Positions 34,060 to 43,409 of a stretch of DNA of 64,000 bases are shown here, in pieces. The stretch spans positions 1 to 64,000 of the forward strand of contig NZ_JAQUOY010000014.1 in the NCBI RefSeq assembly GCF_028716865.1. The letters are read 5' to 3'. The DNA is from Candidatus Methylomirabilis sp. Lineage in GTDB: Bacteria; Methylomirabilota; Methylomirabilia; Methylomirabilales; Methylomirabilaceae. The position numbers and the translations under genes were made by a program. The notes under the pieces were generated by a model that was given only the letters and a program-made list of their open reading frames with translations, searched no databases and had not been told where the DNA came from. Positions within the stretch are counted from its first letter, which is position 1. Every line of letters starts with the position of its first letter.

Positions 34060-35175
34060 ATGGAAGCGACGATTCCGTTTGTCGATCTCAGGGCGCAGTA
34101 TCGCTCGATTCGCGATGAGGTGAGAATGGCTATCGAGCGTGTGCTGGAAAGCGGGCAGTTTATTCTGGGAGAGACAGTAGAACAGTTTGAACAACACTTT
34201 GCCGGCTATCTGGGCACCACACACGCGATCGGCGTAGGGAGCGGACTGGACGCCTTGCGTCTGGCCCTCGAGGGCATCGGCGTCCAGCCTCGCGATGAGG
34301 TCATTATCCCAGCTAATACCTACATCGCGACGGCCCTTGCGGTCTCGGCTGTCGGGGCGACGCCTGTCCTGGTGGATTGTCTGGAGGACACGTATCAGAT
34401 AGATCCCGAGCTGATCGTAACGGCGATCACACCTCGCACGAAGGCCATCATCCCTGTCCATCTCTACGGCCAGTCGGCCAATATGGCCTCAATCACGGCC
34501 GTAGCCAAGGCATATGGCCTTGATCTCATCGAAGATGCGGCGCAGGCTCACGGGGCCCGCTTCGCTGGCTCGTTCTGCGGAACGTTGGGACGTGCCGGGT
34601 GCTTCAGCTTCTATCCAGCTAAGAATCTCGGTGCATATGGCGATGGCGGGATGGTGGTCACAGGTGATGATGAGGTGGCTCAGCGCATACACCTGCTGCG
34701 CAACTATGGCCAGCGGACCAAGAACGAGCACGTTGTGAAGGGGATGAATTCGCGGCTCGATCCGTTACAGGCCGCAGTGCTCAGCGTGAAACTTCGGTAT
34801 CTTGACAGATGGAATGCACGGCGGGCTGCCTACGCAGCACGATACTCCCAGGCGCTGGCCGGTCAGGGTGTGCGCATTCCAATGATCGATCCGCGTGGAA
34901 CACATGTCTTTCACACCTATATTGTGCGCACATTACATCGGGATGAACTCCAGGCATATTTGGCCCACAGGGGTATCCAAACTGGTATCCATTACCCACT
35001 TCCGATCCACCTGCAGGCGGCCTACCGGGAACTCGGGTACCGAGCCGGGGCTTTCCCGGTAGCCGAGCGGGTGTCACGGGAGATCCTTTCATTGCCCATG
35101 TATGCCGAACTGACCGAGAGTCAGATCGATCTTGTCGCCAATGCGGTTGTTGCCTTCACCAGCCAGAAGCGCTAA
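34060..35175 (+). CDS. DegT/DnrJ/EryC1 sugar aminotransferase (WlbC/FdtB-like)
   Basis: The ATG at 34060 gives a 371-residue PLP enzyme with IPFVDLRAQYRSI, the substrate loop GVGSGLDALRLAL, EDAAQAHGA and the PLP lysine in FYPAKNLGAYGDGG. It transfers an amino group from glutamate to a keto sugar at C3 (WlbC, FdtB/QdtB) or C4. With the dehydrogenase and acetyltransferase it completes an amino-sugar route. The dTDP-glucose genes at 60-63 kb would also permit a dTDP-3-amino-6-deoxy sugar, so nucleotide identity is open. Confidence 0.85.
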   Translation: MEATIPFVDLRAQYRSIRDEVRMAIERVLESGQFILGETVEQFEQHFAGYLGTTHAIGVGSGLDALRLALEGIGVQPRDEVIIPANTYIATALAVSAVGATPVLVDCLEDTYQIDPELIVTAITPRTKAIIPVHLYGQSANMASITAVAKAYGLDLIEDAAQAHGARFAGSFCGTLGRAGCFSFYPAKNLGAYGDGGMVVTGDDEVAQRIHLLRNYGQRTKNEHVVKGMNSRLDPLQAAVLSVKLRYLDRWNARRAAYAARYSQALAGQGVRIPMIDPRGTHVFHTYIVRTLHRDELQAYLAHRGIQTGIHYPLPIHLQAAYRELGYRAGAFPVAERVSREILSLPMYAELTESQIDLVANAVVAFTSQKR

Positions 35176-35295
35176 CCCTCACAGTAGGCCAAATGGCTGA
35201 CGCATGCCCGCCATGGGACGAGATGGGCAGCTTCATCCCTGCACTGTGTGGCGCGATGGCGGCGATGGAGGGGAGCGGGCGTATTGCCGACAGGG

Positions 35296-36876
35296 TCACG
35301 CCGAGGCACGATCAGGAAAAGGGGAGATGCTTGTCTCGCAAGCCATTGATTTTGCGGCTTGGCAGAGCTTCCAGCCTATCACGGTGGTTGCGCTCAGCGA
35401 CCCAGCCATTCCAAGCAGACAGAGGCTGAACGGCAAGCCTGCATAATAGGCATATGCGAACCAGAGATCCAGCGTATCGATAAGCTTCTCGCGGTCGGCT
35501 TCGGAGAGCGGGATGCGAGTGGCTCCAGCGTCTACCTGGAGCGACGGTTTTTTGCCATTCAGGAATGTTCGCCAGTTATGCAAGGCCATTGTAAGCTGTC
35601 CCCACGCCGGCGAGTAATTGGGCACGAAATGGGCCTTATACAGGAATAAGGGATCGGACGGGGTTGTCCGATAGGGGAACTCACCGATGATGCGGTAATA
35701 GGTCCCGTAGTACACCGAGATCCCACCAAACTGAACCAATAGCCCAGCAAGTGTCAGGGCAAGAAAGATTCGTCTGACGGCTGCCGACCCGCTTTCCAAC
35801 AACGACCCGCTCGGTAGGATCAGACATGGCAGCACAAGGGTCAAGTATCGCGGTCCCCAACTCCCCTCTCCAGCCCAATCTCGGTACTGCGCGATGACCA
35901 GAAGGTTAACCGCAAAGAGCCCGAGCAGCAGCCACGCCTCACGCGCTCGGCGCTTAGCCAGGAGGTTCGATGAGATCAGCCCGAACAGGGTGACGGGGGC
36001 GTAGAGGAAGAGGCTTTTCCCCGAACTCAGCAGGAGACCATACAACCCCACAAATAGGGGCGTCGAAAAGGCGTAAAGGCCCCGATAGCCAGTCTCCAGA
36101 ATCGATCCAAACCGCGCGTAGTTATAGCCAAAAGCGAGTCCCAGGAATGCTACCACCGGCGCCGAGAAGAGGATGAGACCCCTTTCCCAACGGTCTTTCT
36201 GGGTGCTGCTCAACAGATACCCAGCGAAGATGGGAAGATTGATAATAAATACCCACTTCGTGAGGATGCCACCACCGCAAAAGCCCCCGGCGTACATGAG
36301 CCGTCTTGGGTCGGCGTCTCGGCTGTAGGCGATGAGGTGATATACGGTCCCCAAGAGACAGAGGGTCTCGAGGGGTTGGGCGAGGAACGACTTCGTGGCG
36401 TATACGATAAAGAACGTGCTGAAGGCAAAGGCACAGGTGAGCTGCAGTGACACCCGGGAGGAAAAGCCGAGTCGGCGCGCGGTAAAGGCGAACAGGACGC
36501 AGGCGAGGGCGCTAATGACGGCATTGACCAGGGAGACGCTCCCTTTCAGGACGAGTAGACTCAGATGCGCCGGAACAAAGGTGGCAATTAGTTTCCCCAG
36601 GAGGTAGAAAGGAATTGCGACCACCGAGAGGGCAATGCCATAACGTGAGTAGTCCTTGCCGCCAACCCCAACTGCCACGTTCTCACCGCTCACCGAGATT
36701 TCGCCCCGCTCTACCATTGCCTGGGTGACATTAAAAATCGTAACCCCATCGCTAGAGGCGATGATTCCGCTGGAAGCCGACAAAAAGACCATAAGGAAAA
36801 AGACAAACAGTAGCAAGGAGGGCACTACGCCTTGGCGCTGCCCATGCTCTTGCGATCCGGAACGAGGCTGCAACAT
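35296..36876 (-). CDS. polytopic membrane protein, possible lipid-linked-sugar glycosyltransferase
   Basis: The protein of about 526 residues (ATG at 36876) has roughly ten hydrophobic helices. An early periplasmic-type loop (SSDGVTIFNVTQAMVERGEI) carries an acidic residue like the first loop of GT-C enzymes. The overall layout resembles PMT/ArnT-like glycosyltransferases that use polyprenyl-phosphate sugars, but no strict signature is seen. It is read toward the amino-sugar cassette on the opposite strand. A role in decorating surface glycans is plausible. Confidence 0.6.
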   Translation of the reverse strand: MLQPRSGSQEHGQRQGVVPSLLLFVFFLMVFLSASSGIIASSDGVTIFNVTQAMVERGEISVSGENVAVGVGGKDYSRYGIALSVVAIPFYLLGKLIATFVPAHLSLLVLKGSVSLVNAVISALACVLFAFTARRLGFSSRVSLQLTCAFAFSTFFIVYATKSFLAQPLETLCLLGTVYHLIAYSRDADPRRLMYAGGFCGGGILTKWVFIINLPIFAGYLLSSTQKDRWERGLILFSAPVVAFLGLAFGYNYARFGSILETGYRGLYAFSTPLFVGLYGLLLSSGKSLFLYAPVTLFGLISSNLLAKRRAREAWLLLGLFAVNLLVIAQYRDWAGEGSWGPRYLTLVLPCLILPSGSLLESGSAAVRRIFLALTLAGLLVQFGGISVYYGTYYRIIGEFPYRTTPSDPLFLYKAHFVPNYSPAWGQLTMALHNWRTFLNGKKPSLQVDAGATRIPLSEADREKLIDTLDLWFAYAYYAGLPFSLCLLGMAGSLSATTVIGWKLCQAAKSMACETSISPFPDRASA

Positions 36877-36970
36877 GACGGCATCATAGGGAACGAGCGC
36901 AGTGGGTGTCAACAAGAGAATAGCAGGCCGAGCCAAACTCAACTACAATGGCCGCAAAGGAGCAAAGCGA

Positions 36971-37957
36971 ATGCCCCCAACGCGTGTGATCATCGATACC
37001 GATCCCGGCATCGACGATGCCTTGGCGCTAATCCTCGCCTTCGCCTCTCCAGAGCTATCTGTCGAGGCGATCACGACCGTGGCCGGCAACGTCCCGGTGG
37101 CGCAGGCGGCGCGGAACGCCTGCCTGCTGCTTGAGGTGGCGGATCCGCACCCACGACCCCCGGTGGCCAAAGGTGCAGCACACCCCCTGATACGGCCGCT
37201 GCGCACTGCCGAGGACTACCATGGTGAGGACGGTCTGGGGGAGTTGTCCCGTTTCAAGACAGGGGAAGGGATGCCCCGGTACCCAGAACCACAACAACTC
37301 CTCGCGACCCAACCCGCCCCAGCCCTCATCGCCGAACTCATCAGTGCCGCTCCAGGGGAGATGGCCCTGATCTGCCTTGGGCCGCTGACCAATCTGGCGA
37401 TGGCGATCCAAGCGACCCCGACGCAGATGGCCAAGGTCAAAGAGATCATCATCATGGGCGGGGCGATCCAGGCGCCGGGTAATGTGACACCGGGGGCGGA
37501 GTTTAATCTGCACACCGATCCAGAGGCTGCTAGGCTCGTGTTTACCTCCGGCCTGCCGATTACCCTCGTCCCTTTGGATGTCACGCAGCGAATCATGCTC
37601 AGGACGGAGTTGATCGACGCGGTAGTCCGGCACATCGACAGTCGCGTGACCCAGTTCGTCCGCGATACTACCGAGCGACTGTTTGGCGTTGAACAGGGGC
37701 GGGCGGGGTGTGCCGCGATCCCGCTCCATGATCCGCTCGCTGTCGGTGTCGCGATCGATCCATCGCTCGTGACGCGCCGGCCATTGCATGTCGAGGTAGA
37801 GACGGGCAACGGGCCATCTCGCGGAATGACGATTGCCGACAGGCGCCAGATCAAAGAGGAATGGAAACAGACGCCAAACCTGCAGGTGTGTATGGAGGTG
37901 GACGCCGGACGGTTCATGGCCCTTTTTTTAGAGCGGATATGCCGGCCGCTTGCCTAA
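36971..37957 (+). CDS. inosine/uridine-preferring nucleoside hydrolase
   Basis: The ATG at 36971, preceded by GGAG, gives a 328-residue protein. It begins with the calcium-binding motif RVIIDTDPGIDDALALILAF and has IIIMGGAIQAPGN, AEFNLHTDPEAA and a C-terminal histidine/aspartate region (LHDPLAVGVAIDP). It cleaves nucleosides to base and ribose. Ribokinase follows, with its start inside this gene's end, so the two form a ribose salvage operon. Confidence 0.88.
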   Translation: MPPTRVIIDTDPGIDDALALILAFASPELSVEAITTVAGNVPVAQAARNACLLLEVADPHPRPPVAKGAAHPLIRPLRTAEDYHGEDGLGELSRFKTGEGMPRYPEPQQLLATQPAPALIAELISAAPGEMALICLGPLTNLAMAIQATPTQMAKVKEIIIMGGAIQAPGNVTPGAEFNLHTDPEAARLVFTSGLPITLVPLDVTQRIMLRTELIDAVVRHIDSRVTQFVRDTTERLFGVEQGRAGCAAIPLHDPLAVGVAIDPSLVTRRPLHVEVETGNGPSRGMTIADRRQIKEEWKQTPNLQVCMEVDAGRFMALFLERICRPLA

Positions 37958-38916
37958 GCCAACAGGTTGTCGTGATCGGCAGCGCAAACCTTGATCTGAC
38001 CGTCATTGCCTCCCGGCTACCGCGGGAGGGGGAGACGGTCCTCGGCGGAGAACTACTCCTCTCAAACGGCGGCAAGGGGGCGAATCAGGCTGTTGCGGCG
38101 CTCAAGGCCGGAGCCGAGGTCCGGTTCCTGGCAAAGGTCGGGCGTGATCCATTCGGTGACCGGATCTGTCGAGACCTCGTCGCGGCGGGGCTCCCGGCCG
38201 ATGGTCTGCTCCGGGACGAGTCGGCTCCGACGGGCGTCGCCCTGATCGTTGTCGATCGACAGGGGCGGAATCAGATCGCAGTGGCGCCTGGCAGCAATCA
38301 GTTGCTCCTGCCTGTAGTCATTGAGCAGCACGAACCCTTCCTGGCCCATGGGACCGTCATGCTCGTGCAGCTCGAGATCCCGATCGTTACCGTCGAGCGG
38401 GCGCTACAGTTCGCCAAGGCTCACGGGATGACGACGATCCTAAATCCGGCGCCGGCATCCGCTTTATCGGACGATCTTCTCCGTCACGTCGATCTGCTGA
38501 CACCGAACGAAACCGAGGCCGAAGCCTTAACAGGGATCGCGGTCTCCGACCTGCCCAGCGCTGCGGCGGCGGCCAAGGCGCTGCTCTTGCGCGGCCCACA
38601 CGTTGTCATCGTGACGCTTGGAGCTCAAGGGGCGCTGCTGTGCACGGCATCGATCGTGCAACATCTACCGGCTATCCCGGTGGCGGCGGTCGATACGACC
38701 GCCGCCGGTGACGCGTTCAATGGTGCGCTGGCTGCGGCCTTGGCTGGGAAACCTCAAACCGACACGCTTCGTACAGGCCGATTACGGGTATTAGAGGACA
38801 TCGTGCGCTTTGCGAACGCAGCCGGCGCCCTGACCACGACCAAGCGCGGCGCGCAAGAATCACTACCCACAAAGGCCGAGATCGAGAGGCTATTGGCAGC
38901 AAGACCTTTACCATAA
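37939..38916 (+). CDS. rbsK: ribokinase
   Basis: The chosen ATG at 37939 overlaps the hydrolase stop (translational coupling) and gives a PfkB-family kinase of 325 residues. It has VIGSANLDLTVIASRLPREG, the sugar-site GGKGANQAVAA and the C-terminal anion hole DTTAAGDAFNGALAAAL with the catalytic aspartate. It phosphorylates ribose released by the upstream hydrolase to ribose 5-phosphate. Confidence 0.88.
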   Translation: MPAACLSQQVVVIGSANLDLTVIASRLPREGETVLGGELLLSNGGKGANQAVAALKAGAEVRFLAKVGRDPFGDRICRDLVAAGLPADGLLRDESAPTGVALIVVDRQGRNQIAVAPGSNQLLLPVVIEQHEPFLAHGTVMLVQLEIPIVTVERALQFAKAHGMTTILNPAPASALSDDLLRHVDLLTPNETEAEALTGIAVSDLPSAAAAAKALLLRGPHVVIVTLGAQGALLCTASIVQHLPAIPVAAVDTTAAGDAFNGALAAALAGKPQTDTLRTGRLRVLEDIVRFANAAGALTTTKRGAQESLPTKAEIERLLAARPLP

Positions 38917-39041
38917 AGATTTCATGGGAGGCCGGACCGACTAGGACAGGGGTGTGCTCGAGCGAACACGGACAGAAGTCAGGGAGAAACGCTGGGCCGA
39001 AAAGAGATAGACGAGACGGGCTGTCGCCGGGCTAAAGTCAG

Positions 39042-39359
39042 CTAGGGCTGCGGGAAGGCGATGATGATCGAATCCAGCGAGAGGACCCGATACTCCTCGT
39101 TGTTCCTGTAGAAATAATGCCCCTCCACACCTTCGGAGGCCTCCTCGAAGGCGACAATCGCCTCTGGCGGCGGCATCTCCCGGAAGGAATTCGACCCTTC
39201 GTCAAAACCGTCGCCGGCCATCACAACCTGGCCGTATCGGATGGAGGCGCCACGTGGGCAGTGAACTGTCAGCGTATCCGGCGGTTCTCGAAGCATCCGG
39301 ACTACCAGATTGATGCCATAGACTTTAAACGGCGGGCATGAAGCCAACCTTTCGCTCAT
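39042..39359 (-). CDS. hypothetical protein
   Basis: The 105-residue protein has no signal or membrane segment and no recognised family. Notable parts are NLVVRMLREPPDTLTVHCPR and an acidic, aromatic C terminus (YFYRNNEEYRVLSLDSIIIA). The A/T-rich stretch just upstream (39360-39380) could be a promoter shared with the divergent Nudix gene. A shorter version starting at the internal ATG before LREPPD is possible. The coding evidence is the uninterrupted frame and composition only. Confidence 0.45.
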   Translation of the reverse strand: MSERLASCPPFKVYGINLVVRMLREPPDTLTVHCPRGASIRYGQVVMAGDGFDEGSNSFREMPPPEAIVAFEEASEGVEGHYFYRNNEEYRVLSLDSIIIAFPQP

Positions 39360-39467
39360 GTAATATGATATAACATAATGGGTGGCCTAAGGAAAGTAGA
39401 AAATGGCGCCGATTTCAGGCGCTCGTATTCGTGGCTGAGTGAACGGATGGAACAGGATTGAGGTGAT

Positions 39468-39905
39468 ATGGCGCGCGAGATCTCCGCGGGGGTAATCCTA
39501 TTCAGGCAAGCGCCAGAGCCGCACTACCTGCTCCTCCATTACGGGTCAGGCCACTGGGACTTCCCCAAGGGACACATCGAACCTGGCGAAGATGCGCAGC
39601 AAACGGCCATACGTGAGCTGAAGGAGGAGACCGGAATCGCCGAGGTCTCCTTTGTAGATGGCTACAAACAGACGCTCCGATATTTCTTCCGACAGAAAGG
39701 GATCGGGATCTTCAAGACTGTCATCTACTTCCTTGCAGAAACGGATCAGTCCGAGGTCAGCCTTTCCCATGAACATATCGGTTTCGACTGGCTTCCTTAT
39801 GACCTCGCCATGAGTCGGCTGACCTTCAAGAACTCCCGGGATCTCCTAGCCAAGGCCCATACCCACCTGCAAACAACCCAGTCAGCGATACGAGGCGATC
39901 GATAA
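39468..39905 (+). CDS. Nudix hydrolase, Ap4A-type
   Basis: The 145-residue protein carries the complete Nudix box GHIEPGEDAQQTAIRELKEE followed by TGI, preceded by WDFPKG, the pattern of bis(5'-nucleosyl)-tetraphosphatases. The Shine-Dalgarno GAGGTGAT precedes the ATG. It would hydrolyse dinucleoside polyphosphates or related compounds. Its 3' end overlaps the convergent MoaD-like gene by 80 bases. Confidence 0.88.
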   Translation: MAREISAGVILFRQAPEPHYLLLHYGSGHWDFPKGHIEPGEDAQQTAIRELKEETGIAEVSFVDGYKQTLRYFFRQKGIGIFKTVIYFLAETDQSEVSLSHEHIGFDWLPYDLAMSRLTFKNSRDLLAKAHTHLQTTQSAIRGDR

Positions 39906-40188
39906 TCATGCCTTGTTGCCTCGCCCTCTGAGTACTCAGGCTAGGGTCGCGTCCACCGGCCAGAGGCGGAAACAGGGCAAGAAGGTCCCCATCCTTGAGT
40001 GGAGTATCTTCGTCGACTTGGAGGCCGTTAATGAGGATCATCGTGGGGCGCGGCTTGGGAATACCGAGTTGGTCGACCACCTGTCCGACCGTCGCCCCAT
40101 CGGCACACTCCATGGTCGCCTTGTGGCCCTGGGAGCCTTTCGGCAGGTACTGAGATAACGCGGCGTACAGCGCCACCTCGATCTTCAC
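39826..40188 (-). CDS. MoaD/ThiS-like sulfur carrier with C-terminal extension
   Basis: The 120-residue frame shows a beta-grasp fold (IEVALYAALSQYLP, VGQVVDQLGI, DGDLLALFPPLAGG). In typical MoaD proteins the GG is the C terminus. Here about 36 residues follow, overlapping the Nudix gene. Either the tail is removed, the stop was lost by a small frameshift, or this protein does not work by thiocarboxylation. The ATG overlaps the stop of the FAD oxidoreductase by four bases, so the two are co-expressed as part of the aldehyde oxidoreductase cluster. Confidence 0.7.
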   Translation of the reverse strand: MKIEVALYAALSQYLPKGSQGHKATMECADGATVGQVVDQLGIPKPRPTMILINGLQVDEDTPLKDGDLLALFPPLAGGRDPSLSTQRARQQGMIIDRLVSLTGLFAGGYGPWLGDPGSS

Positions 40189-41450
40189 ACCCTACCGGCC
40201 TTTTTGATCGCTCGCAGAACAGTTCCCCAGCGGATGGTGGATGGCGCCAGGTGGTCCGGCTTCAAGGTAAAGGTTGTCCGGGTCCGGATCATGTTGTGGA
40301 GGATCCCAGCATCCTCGAAGTCGCCCACCAGCATCGCGCCCACAAGCTGTTCCCCTGTGAAGATCAGCTTGCGGTAGGTCTGCCTTCCGTCGTCACGGAC
40401 CTCCCGAATCTGATAGCCCGAACCAACCTTTGGATTCCACAGGCCGATTGAGGCGATCGGGGTGTCAATGACTGTCGTGACGTTCATGGCCATTGACCCC
40501 TCATATGCGGTGGACACCCCGGCCATATTCAGCCCGGCAATCCTGCCTTGGTTCAGCGCTTCAGGCCAGATGGCGTTCACCGCTCGCTTGCCGCTGAACA
40601 TATCTACCGTCTCAGCGACGTCGCCCGCGGCATAGATCCCATCCAGGCTGGTCCGCTGGTAGGCATCCACAAGTAGACCGCGGTTCATCTTCACGCCGGT
40701 CTCGCTGAGAAAGTCGAGGTTGGGCGCGACGCCAGCAGCCATCACCAGAAGCTGGCACGGAAACACCTCTCCACTGTCAACCTTCACCCCGGTGACGTGA
40801 CCATCCTTGCCCAACAGTTCCGTCGCCCTGACGCCGCACCTGACCGTTACCCCGGCTTCCCGAAGCGCTTCCTCCGCCATCACAGCCGAGACCGCGTCGG
40901 CCATGGCCGGCATCACGTGCGGCATCTGTTCGATGACGGTTGTCTTCAGACCGCGACGAGCAAACGCATCCACCACCTGAATCCCGATCAGGCCGGCGCC
41001 GATCACCACGGCCTCTTTCGCGCTGGGGATCGCCGCGTCAATCTGTTTGGCGTCATGGTTGGTGATGCAGGGGTAAATGCCTTGGAGATCCGTCCCCGGG
41101 ATCGGTGGCATCACAGCGTGAGAGCCCGACGCCACCAGCAGGTTGTCATAGGCCAGATTCTCGCCGTTGCTGAGCCTGACTCGGCGGACCGTAGGATCGA
41201 CGGCGAGAGCAGCGACCCCCATTATCCCCCGCACCTTCATCTGGTCAAAATAGCCATCGTCCCGCATCCGCATCCCGTCGTAGCCGACCTCACGAGAAAT
41301 GAAGTGCGTAAGACCAACCCGCGAGTAGAGCGGCATCGGTTCTTTGGAGACGACTGTGATCGGGCAGTCCTTATCCACTCGCCGAATCGCCTCAACGGCT
41401 GCCAAGCCTGCCGCACTCGCCCCGATGATGACGTGATGAAGCTTACCCAT
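40185..41450 (-). CDS. FAD-dependent pyridine nucleotide-disulphide oxidoreductase, AorC-like
   Basis: The 421-residue protein has an N-terminal FAD-binding motif (HHVIIGASAAGLAAVEAIRR), a central NAD-binding motif (AVVIGAGLIGIQVVDAFARR) and the second FAD motif (GIYAAGDVAET). It resembles the FAD subunit AorC of the aldehyde oxidoreductase of Aromatoleum (AorABC), which links the tungsten subunit to NAD. Genes for the other two subunits lie upstream on the same strand, separated by two unrelated genes. It ends in an overlap with the MoaD-like gene. Confidence 0.78.
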   Translation of the reverse strand: MGKLHHVIIGASAAGLAAVEAIRRVDKDCPITVVSKEPMPLYSRVGLTHFISREVGYDGMRMRDDGYFDQMKVRGIMGVAALAVDPTVRRVRLSNGENLAYDNLLVASGSHAVMPPIPGTDLQGIYPCITNHDAKQIDAAIPSAKEAVVIGAGLIGIQVVDAFARRGLKTTVIEQMPHVMPAMADAVSAVMAEEALREAGVTVRCGVRATELLGKDGHVTGVKVDSGEVFPCQLLVMAAGVAPNLDFLSETGVKMNRGLLVDAYQRTSLDGIYAAGDVAETVDMFSGKRAVNAIWPEALNQGRIAGLNMAGVSTAYEGSMAMNVTTVIDTPIASIGLWNPKVGSGYQIREVRDDGRQTYRKLIFTGEQLVGAMLVGDFEDAGILHNMIRTRTTFTLKPDHLAPSTIRWGTVLRAIKKAGRV

Positions 41451-41493
41451 AGTTGAGTTCCCTGAGTTTCATTGTACCAGCCCTCAACTGGCG

Positions 41494-42462
41494 CTAAGTA
41501 ACTGAATGAGGTGCGAGTTCCACTGGATCGCCCGTGCCAATGCTGCCCGCCTCAATGACCGACGCGTACACCCCTAGACACTGATTCGCTTCACGGACGA
41601 TCGTTCGCAGCACCGATGGATCGCGCGGTAAATCCGCCTGGGCGTGCATCGGCATCGCGCAACGGATCGTGGGAAGTTCACCTTTAACGACGAGATTACC
41701 GATACGAATCGCCCGGCCAACCCAGTCGTTCTCCACGGCGCCAATCGCAGACTCGGTGTCCACCAGTACGTTGGGTCTGAACCGCCTGACATCCCAATTG
41801 GCGGCCGGATTCAACTGCGACATCAACTGTAACGTGGACGTTGTCAGCACCTGAATCGGGAAGAGATCGAAATACGTGCCAGGCGGCGTGTAATACTCCC
41901 ACGCGACTGGAGGAACGCCGGATAAATCGGGCAATGGTTCCTCTGGTTCGCGCCCCAGCGCCGTCCGCAATTCCTTTGCGACCGGACCGCGGAGGATGAG
42001 CCGTTGCAGTAGGCGACGAGCCGGTCGATACGCCCAGAGTCGGCCAAGCAAAGCGGCGCCTGGCTCGCGTCTACGGTAATACGCCGTCTCTGCGGCCGGC
42101 TGCACCGGGCGGAGGGTCACGGACCGTCCGATCAGCTCCGACAAGCGCTGCGAGGCAGCCGGCGAGTCGCTGGAGACGGTGACGCCGTCGGGGAGTGTGA
42201 TGTCCACGTGCGGAATGTGGTCGGCGCGTGGCTCTGCGCGGTACATCGCCGAGCACTGCATCAGGATGGGGTGGCGCTTCGCGTTATGAATCTCCCCGGT
42301 CGCCTCATCTCGAATCGCCCAACCTCGATCGCCCCATAATCCTTGAGTGCCCACGTGACCACGATCGAGCCGCTCGCCGATCATGGACTTCACCGGGTAT
42401 CGCCAGATCTCGCGGACGCGCCCAATCCCTATGCTGACCTCCTTGCTCACCCCCCATGTCAT
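41494..42462 (-). CDS. MOSC-domain protein
   Basis: From the ATG at 42462 the protein has 322 residues. It carries an N-terminal MOSC_N barrel (REIWRYPVKSM, GLWGDRGWAIRDEATGEI) and a C-terminal MOSC domain with NDWVGRAIRIG and the conserved-cysteine segment RCAMPMHAQADLPRDPS. MOSC proteins bind molybdenum cofactor or move sulfur to it, which suits a neighbour of aldehyde oxidoreductase. The frame remains open to a TTG at 42609. A strong AAGGAGG about 16 codons in lacks a usual start codon after it, so the start is uncertain. Confidence 0.78.
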   Translation of the reverse strand: MTWGVSKEVSIGIGRVREIWRYPVKSMIGERLDRGHVGTQGLWGDRGWAIRDEATGEIHNAKRHPILMQCSAMYRAEPRADHIPHVDITLPDGVTVSSDSPAASQRLSELIGRSVTLRPVQPAAETAYYRRREPGAALLGRLWAYRPARRLLQRLILRGPVAKELRTALGREPEEPLPDLSGVPPVAWEYYTPPGTYFDLFPIQVLTTSTLQLMSQLNPAANWDVRRFRPNVLVDTESAIGAVENDWVGRAIRIGNLVVKGELPTIRCAMPMHAQADLPRDPSVLRTIVREANQCLGVYASVIEAGSIGTGDPVELAPHSVT

Positions 42463-42605
42463 GGAAGCGTTCTGAGATATCTTTCTGTGGTGCTTTACGG
42501 AATACTTCAAGAAGGCACTCAATGTGGCGAATGAGCTACTCCCCACAGTTGTAGGGTTGCACAGACTAGAGAAACGTCGGCTCCACCCGTCAGCTAGGCA
42601 GCTCG

Positions 42606-43295
42606 TCAAAGAATTCGGTCATGCTTCACCAAATTGTGCCGTGCGCACAGCAATTGAACATTAGCTTCGGTTAACGAAGTTCCGCCCTTCGACCACGGCA
42701 AATCGTGATCGAAGTGGAGTTCATCCGAGGCACCGCACACGACGCACTTACCACCGTCACGCTTCCAGACAGTAAGCTTGACCGCGGTTGGGATGATTCG
42801 ACGACGAACCGGAGTCATACTTGGCGGTACGCTGAAATCTTCCTCCCCCTCGACGGCCACCAGGCGAAACTTGAATACTAACCGATACTCGTCCCGTTCC
42901 TGCCAGGAATCTATAAGGTGGAAGATGCCATTGTAGGACCAGATTCCCACATGAATTTTCTCGTACACTCGAACTCTCTCGGGCTGGCGCCGTCCTGCCT
43001 TGGCGTCTTGAGCTGCCTTGTGAAACTTGCCGTTTTGCGTCAGGTTACCCGAAGGATAGTGCTCCGGCTGATCGACTACCTTCGGGTTTGGGGAGGAAGA
43101 CCCACGCGGCTCGTCATGACCCTCGTAGATCAATGTCGTGCCCCCGTCTTCAAGCCGGTCGCGGTAGGGGGCATTCCGTCGGACTGACATCAAAATAACA
43201 GAGTGATTGCCACCGAGACCGAAATTCATTCCTTGTTGAAGACTTGTACCTTCTCGTCGGCACATTTCGATATAGGGAATGATGTTGTCTGCCAT
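42606..43295 (-). CDS. SRA/YDG-like HNH endonuclease, probably modification-dependent
   Basis: The 229-residue protein has an N-terminal SRA-like region (QQGMNFGLGGNHSVILMSV, then GTTLIYEGHDEPRG) and a C-terminal HNH nuclease. The HNH part has the CVVCG and CARHN zinc pairs and HFDHDLPWSKGG, with LTEANVQLLC. SRA folds read 5-methylcytosine or hydroxymethylcytosine, and SRA-HNH fusions are known type IV-like restriction enzymes (for example ScoMcrA-type and TagI). The gene sits between a moaD and a MOSC gene inside the aor cluster, so it is probably an insertion. A homing role is the alternative. Confidence 0.75.
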   Translation of the reverse strand: MADNIIPYIEMCRREGTSLQQGMNFGLGGNHSVILMSVRRNAPYRDRLEDGGTTLIYEGHDEPRGSSSPNPKVVDQPEHYPSGNLTQNGKFHKAAQDAKAGRRQPERVRVYEKIHVGIWSYNGIFHLIDSWQERDEYRLVFKFRLVAVEGEEDFSVPPSMTPVRRRIIPTAVKLTVWKRDGGKCVVCGASDELHFDHDLPWSKGGTSLTEANVQLLCARHNLVKHDRIL

Positions 43296-43409
43296 AACTT
43301 GAACCTGACGAGAGGTTTGGCGCCGTGTTGCTTAGCTACTGAGTATGCTGGTCAGCATATCCCGGTCCCCAGATCTCTAATGAGAGCGATAATGCTGCCG
43401 CTTAGGGTA

